From the NCBI GenBank assembly GCA_963772265.1, contig CAVYWS010000005.1, forward strand, positions 310,001 to 374,000: a stretch of DNA of 64,000 bases. Direction: 5' to 3'. Every line of letters begins with the position of its first letter. Positions within the stretch are counted from its first letter, which is position 1. A program made the translations under genes and the position numbers. The DNA comes from Mayfieldus sp963772265. Lineage in GTDB: Bacteria; Actinomycetota; Thermoleophilia; Solirubrobacterales; 70-9. A model generated the notes under the pieces. The model was not told where the DNA came from. It saw nothing but the letters and a program-made list of their open reading frames with translations, and did not search any database. Below are positions 15,998-25,725 of the stretch, piece by piece.

Positions 15998-16561
15998 GTG
16001 GTGATCGTCGCCTTGGCCCTGGGCCTGGCGCTTGGCATCCAGGCCTTCCTGATCAAGCCCTACCAGATTCCCTCAGGCTCGATGGAGCCGACCCTCGACA
16101 TCGGCCAGCGGGTGCTCGTCAACCGCTTCATCTACCACTTCACCAGCCCGAAGATCGGCGACATCGTCGTCTTCCATCCACCCGCCGGCGCCGAGCGGGG
16201 CAGCGAGTGCGGGGTGCCTCGCGATCCCGAGCAGGCGTGCCCGCAGCCGACTCCCGAGCGCGACAGCCAGAACTTCATCAAGCGAATCGTCGCCGGGCCG
16301 GGCGACCGGGTCTCGATCCGCAACGGCCATCCGGTCGTCAACGGAAAGATGGCCGAGGAGGACTTCACGCTTCCATGCCAGGGCGGAAGCGCGTGCAATT
16401 TGCCCAAACCGATCACCGTTCCACCCGGCGACTACTTCATGATGGGCGACAACCGTGGGTCGAGTGACGACAGCCGGTTCTGGGGACCGGTCCCGCAAGA
16501 CTGGTTCATCGGCAAGGCCTTCGCCACCTACTGGCCGCCAGACCGAATCGGAATCTTCTAA
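15998..16561 (+). CDS. lepB: Signal peptidase I
   Basis: At least 187 residues from GTG 15998; coding character extends upstream to CTG 15944 (NPSISKPSTARGGLIELV), so the true N-terminus may be longer. Membrane serine protease that removes signal peptides: one N-terminal transmembrane helix (VIVALALGLALGIQAFLI), nucleophile Ser in PSGSMEPTLD, general-base Lys in FIKRIVAGPGDRVSI, and box E as MMGDNRGSSDDSR. It fits the rplS-lepB-rnhB order. The many exported proteins of this window would be its substrates. Confidence 0.94.
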   Translation: MVIVALALGLALGIQAFLIKPYQIPSGSMEPTLDIGQRVLVNRFIYHFTSPKIGDIVVFHPPAGAERGSECGVPRDPEQACPQPTPERDSQNFIKRIVAGPGDRVSIRNGHPVVNGKMAEEDFTLPCQGGSACNLPKPITVPPGDYFMMGDNRGSSDDSRFWGPVPQDWFIGKAFATYWPPDRIGIF

Positions 16562-17447
16562 GCCGCGCCCGGCCGGCGGCAAGGTCCACCGGCGGCGGCT
16601 GCGGCGCACCCAGCGGCTTTTCGACTTCGACCGTTCCCAGGGCGCCCGCTGGGTCGCCGGCACCGACGAGGCGGGCCGCGGCTCGCTCGCCGGCCCGCTG
16701 GTCGCGGCGGCGGTGCTGATCGACTACGGCACCTTGAGCCGCAGCGATCGCCGCGCCCTCGGCGGCCTGCACGACTCCAAGCAGATGACCCCCGAGGACC
16801 GTGAGAAGCTCTACCCCCGGGTCCTGCGCGCAGCCACCAGGGTCAGCGTCGCGGTGCGCTGCGTGCGCGGGATCGACCGCCGCGGCCTTCACAACACCAA
16901 CATCCAGGCCCTGGCCCGGTCGCTGGAGCGGGTTGCGTGCGAGGAGGCGGTGTGCCTGGTCGATGGCTTCAAGCTTCCCGGCTGCAAGGTCGAGCACCGC
17001 AACGTGATCGACGGCGATGCGACCAGCGCCGCGATCGCCGCCGCCTCGGTGATCGCCAAGGTCAGCCGCGACCGCTACATGCGCGGCGCCTCTTCGACCT
17101 ACTCGGGCTGGGGCTTCGAGGAGAACGTCGGCTACTCGACCCCCGAGCACCGCGACGCGATCGCCGAGATCGGGATCTGCGACCTGCACCGCCGCTCCTT
17201 CGCCTCGGTCGCCTACAAGCAGCTGGCGCTGGACGGCTCGCTGCCGGCCGAGCTAGAAGGCGTCGCGAACATGCTCGACGCCGAGGAGATCGCCGCGGCG
17301 ATCGAAGAGGACACCGACGGCGTCGAAGCGGATCAGCCGGTGGGCGGGGATGCGCCGCTGCCCGGCGAGCCAGGCGCGGGCGAGGGCGCGGACGCGGCGC
17401 TGCTTGGCCGGTCCGACGGCGAGGACGGGATGCGCCGGGCCGCCTGA
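16455..17447 (+). CDS. rnhB: Ribonuclease HII
   Basis: Removes RNA from RNA-DNA hybrids. The catalytic acids are in VAGTDEAGRGSLAGPLVAAAV (Asp-Glu-Ala-Gly-Arg-Gly), the later Asp in VCLVDGFKLP, and ASVIAKVSRDRYM. No ATG/GTG/TTG exists between the lepB stop (16561) and the core, so translation must start inside lepB (GTG 16455 or 16464) or at an unusual codon. After the normal family end (about 17255) the frame runs on for about 65 Gly/Ala/Asp-rich codons that lie antisense to yraN; this tail may be real read-on or due to a lost stop. Confidence 0.85.
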   Translation: MGRVTTAGSGDRSRKTGSSARPSPPTGRQTESESSKPRPAGGKVHRRRLRRTQRLFDFDRSQGARWVAGTDEAGRGSLAGPLVAAAVLIDYGTLSRSDRRALGGLHDSKQMTPEDREKLYPRVLRAATRVSVAVRCVRGIDRRGLHNTNIQALARSLERVACEEAVCLVDGFKLPGCKVEHRNVIDGDATSAAIAAASVIAKVSRDRYMRGASSTYSGWGFEENVGYSTPEHRDAIAEIGICDLHRRSFASVAYKQLALDGSLPAELEGVANMLDAEEIAAAIEEDTDGVEADQPVGGDAPLPGEPGAGEGADAALLGRSDGEDGMRRAA

Positions 17448-17630
17448 GGCGCCCGCGCGACCCGCCTTGACCTCGACGAAGACCAGCACGTCGCCATCGA
17501 GGCCGATCAGGTCGAGCTCGCCGAAGCGGGTGCGGGCGTTGCGCTCGACGATCCGCCAGCCCTCGCGGCGCAGCCGCGCGGCGACCTCCGCCTCGGCGAT
17601 CCGACCCAGGCGCTGCCTGGCGTAGGTCAT
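17253..17630 (-). CDS. UPF0102 / YraN family nuclease-like protein
   Basis: 125 residues from ATG 17630. YraN family, a restriction-endonuclease-like fold often found beside rnhB and comM. Seen: GRIAEAEVAARLRREGWRIVERN, then the fold's catalytic-type pattern GELDLIGLDGDVLVFVEVKAGR (Glu...Asp...Glu-x-Lys), and the usual C-terminal FDAVGVLFD ... HVRDAF. It is convergent with rnhB and overlaps that gene's extended 3' end by 195 bases; YraN itself ends normally, so the extension belongs to rnhB. Confidence 0.92.
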   Translation of the reverse strand: MTYARQRLGRIAEAEVAARLRREGWRIVERNARTRFGELDLIGLDGDVLVFVEVKAGRAGASGGPAHPVLAVGPAKQRRVRALARAWLAGQRRIPAHRLIRFDAVGVLFDRRGDLLGVEHVRDAF

Positions 17631-17710
17631 GCGGCGACGCTAGGCCTCCGCGGCGCGCGAGTTGCCCGCGAGATATGCCGATTGCGCCATGGCTGGGCAA
17701 TGGCTACGGA

Positions 17711-17833
17711 CTAGTAGCCGCCCGAGCCACCGCCGCCCGAGTAGGCGACGATCAGGACGACGGCGAGGGCCACGACGGCCAGGACCGCCACCGCGATCCA
17801 GACCCGCCGGCCTGGCTGGAACAGCGTGTTCAT
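17711..17833 (-). CDS. 40-residue single-span membrane peptide with Gly/Ser/Tyr tail
   Basis: Starts at ATG 17833 with a perfect GGAGGTGATT ribosome site just upstream, strong evidence of real translation. The peptide MNTLFQPGRRVW is followed by one transmembrane helix (IAVAVLAVVALAVVLIVAY) and a short tail SGGGGSGGY. Such small tail-anchored-like peptides are common and usually uncharacterised. It is divergent from the YCII-like gene. Confidence 0.7.
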   Translation of the reverse strand: MNTLFQPGRRVWIAVAVLAVVALAVVLIVAYSGGGGSGGY

Positions 17834-17932
17834 CGAATCACCTCCTGCACGGGTATACGGGCGCAGGAGTCGCTGGTTCGATTTCGGTCTGACGATCTCC
17901 TCAGGCTGGGCGCCGTCCCATACCCTGGGCCA

Positions 17933-18238
17933 ATCGCCGACTACTACCTGGTCGAGAACGCCAAGGGGCCCGGGTGGGATCACTCGCGCGGCCGTCGCGA
18001 GCAGAAGGGATGGGACGAGCACGCGGCGTTCATGGACGGCCTCGTGGATGAGGGGTTCGTCCTCCTCGGCGGACCGATCGGCGAGGGCGACGGCGAGAAC
18101 ACGCTGCTAGTGGTCGACGCCGAGGACGAGGAGGCGATCCGCGCCCGCCTCGCCGAGGACCCGTGGGCCGGAGACTTGCTGACGATCGCGAGCATCCGGC
18201 CCTGGTCGGTCTGGCTGCGCCCCGAGAAGGCGGAGTGA
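17933..18238 (+). CDS. YCII-related domain protein
   Basis: About 100 residues of YCII-like alpha-beta sequence: ADYYLVENAKGPGWD, then EHAAFMDGLVDEGFVLLGGPIGEGD (the conserved H...GGP segment), VVDAEDEEAIRARLAEDPW, and IRPWSVWL. These proteins resemble EthD/muconolactone-isomerase folds; activity is usually unknown. There is no good ATG/GTG/TTG in frame near the domain; ATC 17933 and CTG 17906 are candidates, so the start is uncertain and a small indel upstream is possible. Confidence 0.75.
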   Translation: MADYYLVENAKGPGWDHSRGRREQKGWDEHAAFMDGLVDEGFVLLGGPIGEGDGENTLLVVDAEDEEAIRARLAEDPWAGDLLTIASIRPWSVWLRPEKAE

Positions 18239-18287
18239 CGATTCGCTCACCGGGGCGACACCTCCGGTCGTATCCTGCGGGCAGCCC

Positions 18288-19692
18288 GTGAGCTCGATCG
18301 CCTCCGAACTCAAGCTCGACCAGACCGCCCTCGACGAGCTCGGGCGCTCATTCAACGGTCAGCTCGTCGGCCCCCGGGACGCCGCCTATGACGAGCAGCG
18401 GAAGGTCTGGAACGGATCGATCGACCGCTCACCCGCCCTGATCGCGCGCTGCGGCGGCGCAGCCGACGTCGCCGCCGCCCTGAAGTTCGCCCGGCAGAGC
18501 GGCCTGCCGGTGGCGGTTCGAAGCGGCGGCCACAGCTTTCCCGGCGCCTCGGTCTGCGACGGCGGCCTGGTGATCGACCTGCGGCCGATGGACGGGATCG
18601 AAGTCGATCCCGATGCGCATACCGCAAGGGCACAGGCCGGGGTGCTGCTCGGCGAGCTCGACCAGGCGACCCAGGCCCACGGGCTTGCCGCTCCGGCCGG
18701 GATCGTCACCCACACCGGACTCGCCGGGCTGACGCTCGGCGGCGGCATCGGCTGGCTGATGCGCAAGTACGGGCTGACCGTCGACCAGCTCCTCTCGGTC
18801 GACCTCGTGAGCGTCGATGGAGAGCAGGTCACGGCAAGCGAGGACGAGAACCCCGACCTGTTCTGGGGCCTGCGCGGCGGGGGCGGCAACTTCGGCGTCG
18901 TCACCGAGTTCGAGTTCCGCCTCAATCCGGTCGGGCCGCGAGGTGCTCGCCGGGCCGGTCTTCTGGCGGATGCAGGACTCACCGGAGGTGCTGCGCTTCT
19001 ATCGCGACTGGATCGCCGCGGCTCCGGACGAGCTGATGACGATCGTGATCCATCGCAAGGCGCCGCCGCTCCCGTTCGTGCCGGAGGAGCTGCACGGGGA
19101 GCCGGTCGTCGCGATCGTCTGCTGCTATGCCGGCGACCTCGAAGAGGGGGAGACGGTCGTGCGGCCGCTGAAGGAGTTCGGCTCCCCGGTCCTCGACCTG
19201 CTGCATCCCAAGCCCTACCTCGAGCACCAGGCGATGTTCGACCCGTCCTTCAAGCACGGCTGGTGGTACTACATGCGCTCCTGCGACGTGGCCGGCCTCA
19301 GCGACGAGGTGATCGACACCACGGTCGAGCACTCGCTGCGGATCGCCTCGCCGCGGACGGCCTTCCCGATCTGGCAGCGGGGCGGCGCTTCGGCGCGGGT
19401 CGGGGAGGACGAGACCGCGTTCGGGGGCCGCGACGCGGCGTTCACCTTCAACATCACCGCGATGACCGAGGGCCCCGACGGCTTCGAGCAGGAGCGCGAC
19501 TGGGCCCGCGGCCTGTGGTCGGCGCTGGAGCCCCACCACGCCGGTGTATACGTCAACTTCCTGATGGACGAGGGCCAGGAACGTGTGCGCGAGGCCTACG
19601 GGGCGGACAAGTACGACCGCCTCAAGGCGTTGAAGCGGAGCTGGGACCCCGACAACGTCCTGCGGCTGAACCAGAACATCACGCCGGACTGA
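18288..19692 (+). CDS. FAD-linked (BBE-type) oxidoreductase, frameshifted
   Basis: Reconstructed length about 467 residues. Starts GTG 18288. The N-terminal FAD_binding_4 domain has VRSGGHSFPGASVCDGGLVIDL (His of the bicovalent type), THTGLAGLTLGGGIGWL and LFWGLRGGGGNFGVVTEFEF; the C-terminal BBE segment ends SWDPDNVLRLNQNI. Family members oxidise alcohols, sugars or alkaloids using flavin. The frame breaks at GGG 18933-18935: dropping one G joins NPVG to REVLAGPVFW and restores the rest to the TGA at 19692. Sequencing error is more likely than a pseudogene because both halves are well preserved. Confidence 0.85.
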
Positions 19693-19768
19693 CTAGCCGG
19701 GCCGCGCGTGACGGTTTCCTGACCGCCTGCGCGCCACGCGTAGGTGGCGCCCACCTAGCGTCGCCGCG

Positions 19769-21254
19769 GTGCTGGCCAGCGCGCGCACCTTCACGATCGA
19801 CGGGGTCGCGGCCCGCGAGGTGCGGGTCGAGGTCGACGTGCACCGCGGCCTGCCGGCCTTCTCGATCGTCGGCCTGCCCGACGCAGCGGTGCGGGAGTCG
19901 CGCGAGCGGGTGCGGGCGGCGCTGGTCAACAGCGGCTTCGAGTTCCCGTTGCAGCGGATCACCGTCAACCTCGCGCCCGCCGACCTGCCGAAGGCCGGGC
20001 CCGGGATCGAGCTTGCGACCGCCGCGGCCCTGATCGCCGCCGCGGGCCAGCTGCCGCAGGGTGTGGGGGACGGCTGCGCGTTCGCCGGCGAGCTTGCCCT
20101 GGACGGCTCGGTGCGGCCGATCGCCGGCGCCCTGGCGATGGCCGAAGCGGCGCGCATCAGCGGTGCCGGGCGGTTGATCGTCGCCGACGCCAACGGTCCA
20201 GAGGCTGCCCTGGCGGACGGGCTCGACGTGCTGCCCGATCGAGCGGCTCGGCCAGCTCCCCGCGCTGCTGGCGGGCGAATGGCGGCCGGCGGCTCCGCGC
20301 CCGCTCGCGCTCGGGGATCGAGAGGCTGGCCCCGGACGTCGCCGACCTGCGCGGCCAGCCCGGCCCTGCGGCGGGCACTCGAGGTCTGCGCGGCGGGGGG
20401 CCACAGCCTGCTGATGGTCGGCCCTCCCGGGTCGGGCAAGTCACTCGCCGCCCGGCGCCTGCCGTCGCTGCTGCCGCCGCTGGAACTCCCTGAGGCGCTG
20501 GAGGTGGCGCGGATCGCCAGCGTCGCCGGGCGTCTCAACGGCGGCGCGATCGGGCGCCCGTTTCAGAGCGCCCCACCATTCGATCTCCGCCGCGGGCCTG
20601 GTCGGCGGCGGCAATCCGCCCCGCGCCGGCGAGGTGACCCTGGCGCACCGCGGTGTCTTGTTCCTCGACGAGCTCGGCGAGTTCGGGCGGCCGGCGCTGG
20701 AGGCGCTGCGCGGCCCGCTCGAGGACGGCACGGTGACCGTGACCCGAGCCGGGCGCAGCGTCGAGCTCCCCAGCCGGCTGATGCTCGTCGCCGCCGCCAA
20801 CCCGTGCCCCTGCGGGCGCGGCGAGGACGATCAGGGCTGCCGCTGCACACCCTTCGCGGTGCGCCGCTACCAGGCCAAGCTGACCGGGGCGCTCGCCGAC
20901 CGCATCGACGTCTGGAAGGGCGTCGCGCAGCCGAGCGCCGAGGCGCTGCAGGGCGGGGAGGAGGAGGGGTCGGGTCCGATCCGCGAACGGGTGCTGGCGG
21001 CGCGGCGCCGGCAGGCCGAGCGGCTGGGGGAGGGGCGCTGCAACGCCGACCTGACCGCTGCCGAGGTTCGCAGCCTCGAGCTCGAGCCGGACGCCCGCGA
21101 GATGCTCGCCGACCAGCACCATGCGATCGGCCTCAGCGGCCGTGGCCACGACCGGGTGCTGCGGGTGGCGCGCACGATCGCCGACCTCGCCGTCGCCGAT
21201 GCGATCGGCCCCGAGCCGATGGCCGAGGCGCTCGGCATGAGGCGGCCGGCGTGA
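19769..21254 (+). CDS. comM: ComM/YifB Mg-chelatase-like AAA+ ATPase, multiply frameshifted
   Basis: Reconstructed family length is about 490 residues. Starts GTG 19769. N-terminal Lon-S5-like domain (LPAFSIVGLPDAAVRESRERVRAAL; NLAPADLPKAGPGIELA), AAA+ core with Walker A LLMVGPPGSGKSLAARRLP, RPFRAPHHSIS (reconstructed), Walker B GVLFLDELGEF, Cys-rich NPCPCG, and the C-terminal RVLRVARTIADL. ComM is a branch-migration helicase in natural transformation. Four +1 runs break the frame: CCC 20234, GGGG 20313, CCC 20359, TTT 20561; removing one base at each restores continuous homology. It is immediately upstream of dprA, the usual partner. Confidence 0.85.
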
Positions 21255-22371
21255 ATGCCTGCGAGATCTGCCTGCGCCGCGTGCGGCTTGCTCGGACTGC
21301 TCGCCCCCTACATCGAGAAGGTGGCAACCGGCCAGCCCGGTGGCCGCTCGCCGCAGCTGCTGGCGCTCGAGGACGAGGAGCTGATCCGCGCCGTCGGCGG
21401 CCGCAAGGCGGAGCGGCTGCTCGCCGAGGTCGACGACGCCGGGGTGGATGGGCTGCGCGAGGCAGCTCGAGAGGGCGGGCTGCTGGGCGGTGTGCCGGCA
21501 CGACGACGCATATCCCGAGGCGCTGCGCGACGCGGCGGACGCGCCCCGGGCGCTGCTCGGGCGCGGCGACCCCGCCGGTCTTGCGCGGCTGCGACCGGAG
21601 ACGACGGTGACCGTGGTCGGGGCGCGCCGGGCGACCTCCTACGGGCGCGAGATCGCGCGCCGGCTCGCGAGCCAGCTCGCCGGCGCCGGCTTCGCGGTCG
21701 TCAGCGGCCTCGCCTGGGGGATCGACGGCGCCGCCCACGAGGGAGCGCTCGAGGCCGGACTGACGGTCGCGGTGCTCGGTTGCGGCGCCGACGTCGCCTA
21801 CCCGCGCCATCACGCCAAGCTCTACGAACGGATCCGCGAGCAGGGCCTGCTGCTCTCCGAGCTGCCGCCCGGAACGGGTGCCTGGCGCTGGACCTTCCCG
21901 GCCCGCAACCGGATCATGGCGGCGCTGGGCGCGATGACGGTCGTCGTCGAGGCCGCCGGCCGCTCCGGATCGCTGATCACCTCCGATCTGGCCGGCGATC
22001 TGGGACGGGAGGTCGGCGCGGTGCCCGGGCCGGTCGGCGCCCGGATGTCGGCCGGCACCAACGACCTGATCGCCGACGGCGCGCGGCTGATTCGCGGCGC
22101 CGACGACGTGCTCGACGCCCTGATCGGGCCGGGGCGCTCGAAGCGTCCGATCTGCGGCCCGCCCTTGGAGCTCGAGCCCTGGCGGCGGTCCTGGCCAGGG
22201 TCGAGGGCGGCGACTCGGATCCCGACACGATCGCCCTCGCGCTGGGCTGTGGCGCCGACCGGGCGACGGCCTCGCTGGCGCGGCTGGAGCTGCTCGGCTA
22301 CGTCCGGCGCTCCTTCGCCGGCAGCTACTCGCGCACGACGCTGCCGGGACCCGGCGACACATCTAGCCTGA
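21251..22371 (+). CDS. dprA: DNA-protecting protein DprA, frameshifted
   Basis: Probably starts GTG 21251 (NACEICLRR), overlapping the comM stop. DprA loads RecA on incoming single-stranded DNA. The Rossmann core is clear: TVVGARRATSYGREIARRLA, VVSGLAWGIDGAAHEGAL, VAVLGCGADVAYPRHHAKLYERI, SELPPGTGAWRWTFPARNRIMAALG, SGSLITSDLAGDLGREVGAVPGPV. The frame shifts around 21290, at GGG 21477-21479, and again near 22150-22170; after the last shift the C-terminal winged helix (RATASLARLELLGYVRRSFAGSY) reads on into thiD without a stop, so the exact end is unresolved (candidates 22365-22371). Confidence 0.82.
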
Positions 22372-22376
22372 ATCGG

Positions 22377-23207
22377 GTGAGCAATCCCCCGGCCGTGCTC
22401 TCGATCGCCGGCTCGGACTCCGGCGGCGGCGCCGGGATCCAGGCCGACCTGAAGGCGTTCGCCGCCTGCGGCGTCCACGGGATGACGGCGATAACCGCGA
22501 TCACCGCCCAGAACACGGTCGGCGTCACCCGCGTCGACCCCGTCGCCCCGGAGATGATCGTCGAGCAGGTGCGGGCGGTCGCCGAGGACATCGGCGTCGA
22601 CGCGGTCAAGGTCGGGATGCTGGGGACCGCCGAGACGACCGGCGCGGTGGTCGAGGCGCTGGGCCTGGTCGGCGACGCACCGGTCGTGATCGACCCGGTG
22701 ATGGTCGCTGAGAGCGGCGCCCTGCTGCTCGACGCCGATGGCCGCGAGGCGCTGGTCGAGCGGGCGCTGCCGCTGGCCACCGTGGTGACGCCCAACCTCG
22801 CCGAGGCGCGCGAGCTCAGCGGGCTGGGCGAGGACGCCTCCCAGGAGGAGCTGGCCCGCGCCGTGCAGGCGATGGGGCCCGACGCCGTGGTCGTCACCGG
22901 CGGCCATAGCGAAGACGGCGCCGACCTCTTCTTCGACGGCGACGAGGCCGTGGCGATACCCGGTCCGCGCCATCCCGATGGCGCCTCGCACGGCTCCGGC
23001 TGCACCCACTCCTCTGCCCTGGCCGCGTGGCTGGCGCTCGGCGATTCGCCTCTGCAGGCGGCGCAGCGCGCCCGCGAGCTTGCGTCGGCGGCGGTCGCGG
23101 CGGGCCTGCGGGAGATCGGCGCCGGCGCCGGTCCCGTGGATGCGCTGGGGATCGCTCAGCGCGGCCGGGCCCCCACGGGTGCCGCCCCACCAGGCGGCAG
23201 GGCATAA
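22377..23207 (+). CDS. thiD: Hydroxymethylpyrimidine (phosphate) kinase ThiD
   Basis: About 276 residues from GTG 22377. Phosphorylates HMP and HMP-P in thiamine biosynthesis. Ribokinase-like fold with the ThiD start VLSIAGSDSGGGAGIQADLKA, AITAITAQNTVGV, VGMLGTAETTGAVVEAL, VIDPVMVAESGALLL, VTPNLAEAREL and the catalytic anion hole GASHGSGCTHSSALAA (usual form HGTGCTxSAA). The C-terminal tail is Pro/Gly-rich. No TPP riboswitch is apparent upstream; the gene abuts dprA. Confidence 0.93.
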   Translation: MSNPPAVLSIAGSDSGGGAGIQADLKAFAACGVHGMTAITAITAQNTVGVTRVDPVAPEMIVEQVRAVAEDIGVDAVKVGMLGTAETTGAVVEALGLVGDAPVVIDPVMVAESGALLLDADGREALVERALPLATVVTPNLAEARELSGLGEDASQEELARAVQAMGPDAVVVTGGHSEDGADLFFDGDEAVAIPGPRHPDGASHGSGCTHSSALAAWLALGDSPLQAAQRARELASAAVAAGLREIGAGAGPVDALGIAQRGRAPTGAAPPGGRA

Positions 23208-23214
23208 TCAAGCC

Positions 23215-23463
23215 ATGAGGTTCGTCCGCATGAAGCCAGGGCACGGCGACGTGCTGCTCGCCGAGGGAGACGTCGAGGTTGCCGAGGAAGAGGAGCGCCT
23301 GATCGAGGAGTTCCGGCGCCAGCTCGACGAAGGGATGTGGGCGGCGGTCCCGTCCGGCGACGGGAACGGGCGCCACGAGGCGACGATGGTGCGCGACTTC
23401 TCCGAGGTGCCCCGCGACGCCGACCGGGTGATCTTCTTCCCCAAGGCCGCCGGAGGCCGCTAG
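23215..23463 (+). CDS. Small acidic conserved hypothetical protein
   Basis: 82 residues from ATG 23215. Contains a charged helix (EVAEEEERLIEEFRRQLDEGMWAAVP) and a beta-type end (HEATMVRDFSEVPRDADRVIFFPKAAGG). I recall this type from Thermoleophilia genomes but no function is attached to it; the pattern suggests a small soluble alpha/beta protein. It lies between thiD and a membrane-anchored hypothetical gene, with a 4-base gap to the latter, so co-expression is likely. Confidence 0.65.
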   Translation: MRFVRMKPGHGDVLLAEGDVEVAEEEERLIEEFRRQLDEGMWAAVPSGDGNGRHEATMVRDFSEVPRDADRVIFFPKAAGGR

Positions 23464-23467
23464 AGAA

Positions 23468-24030
23468 GTGACGATCGCGGTGGCTGCGCTACTGCTTGGG
23501 CTGGTGCTGCTCGCCGCGATGGCGTTCGGCCCCGACCTGCGCCGCACGCTGCGGCGCCGCGCCTCTCCCGGGGCGCCTCTCGCCACCATCGGTACGACCC
23601 GGGCCGTGAACGCCGCGCCGAGCTCAAGGCCCGCGAGCTGCTGCGCTCGGTCGTCGGCGAGGAGGCCTACGCGATGTACGGCGACCTCGGCTTCATCCAG
23701 GTCGCCGGCGGCGGCGATGGGCGCAGCGGCTACGGCTACCTGATCTACCCGCACCGGCCGATCGTCGCCTACGAGGTGCGAAGCGGGGAGCTGCTGAACG
23801 AGTACTGCGTCGTCTTCCCCGACGACAGCGATCCCTCCCTCGACCCGCGCCTGCCCGACTCCGACGACGTGCTCGCCAAATGGATGGCGCTGAGCGGCGA
23901 CGAGCGGCGGCTGATCGACGACGCGAACATGCACGTGCCGGGGCGCCAGATCGACCCGATGCAGGTGCGGCGCGACCTGCTGCGGCTGCGCGAGTGGGAA
24001 GGGCGCCGCCGCGCCGCGGCGGTGACACGC
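23468..24030 (+). CDS. Membrane-anchored conserved hypothetical protein (frameshifted)
   Basis: Reconstructed length about 187 residues from GTG 23468. One N-terminal transmembrane helix (AVAALLLGLVLLAAMAFG), a basic stretch, then a soluble domain (RYDPGRERRAELKARELL; AYAMYGDLGFIQV; YGYLIYPHRPIVAYEV; DVLAKWMALSGDERRLIDDANMHVPGRQID). A frame change of one missing base occurs around 23560-23600. No stop codon separates its frame from ilvD, so its true end near 24025 (TGA at 24022-24024 in another frame) probably lies behind a further indel. Function unknown; the family seems restricted to this bacterial class. Confidence 0.6.
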
Positions 24031-25724
24031 ATGAGCGGCAACGGCAAGGCGACGGCGCTGCCCCGCCCGCGCTCGGCAGCCGTCTTCGACGGCCCCGACC
24101 GGGCCCAGGCGCGCGCCTACATGAAGGGGATCGGTTTCGACGACGACGCGCTCAGCCGGCCGACGATCGGCGTCGCCAACAGCTGGATCGAGGCGATGCC
24201 CTGCAACTTCCACCTCCGCGGCCTCGCGAAGCACGTCAAGGACGGTGTCCGGGCGGCCGGCGGCACGCCGATGGAGTTCAACACGATCGCGATCTCGGAC
24301 GGGATCACGATGGGCACCGAGGGGATGAAGACCTCGCTGGTCAGCCGCGAGGTGATCGCGGATTCGATCGAGCTCACCGCCCGCGGCTATCAGTTCGACG
24401 CCGTCGTCACCCTCTCGGGCTGCGACAAGACGATCCCCGGCTGCGTGATGGCGCTCGCCCGCCTCGACATCCCCAGCGCGATGCTCTATGGCGGCTCGAT
24501 CGCCCCCGGCCGCTGGCGCGGCCACGACGTGACGATCCAGGACGTCTTCGAGGCGATCGGCGCCCACGCCGCGGGCGAGATGAGCGAGGAGGAGCTGCAC
24601 GAGCTGGAGGACGTCGCCAGCCCCGGCGCCGGCGCCTGCGGCGGCCAGTTCACCGCCAACACGATGGCCTGCGCGTTCGAGGCGATGGGGATCTCCCCGG
24701 GCGGCTCCTCGATGGTTCCGGCGGAGGACGCCGACAAGGACGAGGTTGCGGAGCAGATCGGCGAGCTGACGATGCGGCTGCTCAGCGAGGACCTGCGCGC
24801 CAGCCGGGTGATCACCCGCGAGTCGATCGAGAACGCGATCGCCTGCGTCTGTGCGTCGGGCGGCTCCACCAACGGCGTCCTGCACCTGCTCGCGGTCGCC
24901 AGCGAGCGGGGGATCGAGCTCGACATCGACGACTTCGAGGCGATCTCCAAGCGCACCCCGCTGCTCTGCGACCTGAAGCCGGGCGGGCGCTTCGTCGCCA
25001 CCGACCTCTACGCCGCGGGCGGCGTGCCGCTGATCCTCAGCCGCCTCGACGAGGCCGGCCTGCTGCATCGCGACGAGATGACCGTCACCGGTCAGACGAT
25101 CGGCGAGATCGCCGACTCAGCCGAGGAGGCCGAAGGCCAGGAGGTCGTGCGGCCGCTCTCGGATCCGCTCAAGCCCGAGGGAGGCTTCGCGATCCTGCGC
25201 GGCAACCTCGCGCCCGACGGGTTCGGTGGTGAAGCTGGCCGGAACCGAGCGCCTGCAGCAGACCGGGCCGGCGCGGGTCTTCGAGTCCGAGGAGGAGTGC
25301 TTCCGCGCCGTCAAGGACCAGGCGATCGAGCCCGGCGACGTGATCGTGATCCGCAACGAGGGCCCCGCCGGAGGCCCGGGGATGCGCGAGATGCTGCACG
25401 TCACCGCGGCGCTGGTCGGCGAGGGGCTGGGGGAGGAGGTGGCGCTGCTCACCGACGGCCGCTTCTCCGGCGCCACCCACGGCCTGATGGCCGGCCACCT
25501 CGCCCCCGAGGCAGTGCGCGGGCGGCCCGATCGCCGCGCTTCGCGACGGCGACACGATCAGCTTCGACGTCAAGGCCCGCCGCATCGACGTCGAGCTGAC
25601 CGACGAGGAGATCGCGCGGCGGGTCGAGGAGTACGAGCCCCCCGAGCCGCGCTACAAAACCGGTGTGATGGCCAAGTACGCGGCCAGCGTCGGCTCGGCC
25701 TCGCGCGGCGCGATCTGCTCCTAG
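24031..25724 (+). CDS. ilvD: Dihydroxy-acid dehydratase, frameshifted
   Basis: About 563 residues when repaired. Makes the 2-keto acid precursors of valine and isoleucine with an Fe-S cluster. Seen: TIGVANSWIEAMPCNFHLRGLAKHVKDG, NTIAISDGITMGTEGMKTSL, LSGCDKTIPGCVMALARLDIPS (cluster Cys), GAGACGGQFTANTMACAFEAMG (second cluster Cys), SGGSTNGVLHLLA, ALLTDGRFSGATHGLMAGHLAPEAV, and the end YKTGVMAKYAASVGSASRGAICS. Two +1 breaks, GGG 25219-25221 (repair gives DGSVVKLAG) and GGG 25520-25522 (repair gives RGGPIAAL). A pseudogene is unlikely given the conservation on both sides. Confidence 0.9.
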
Positions 25725-25725
25725 C

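Noticed and set aside
21255..23207. Single 650-codon fused DprA-ThiD protein
   Set aside because: The middle of dprA is in another frame, so the apparent fusion is composed of non-coding frame segments; ThiD has its own start at 22377.
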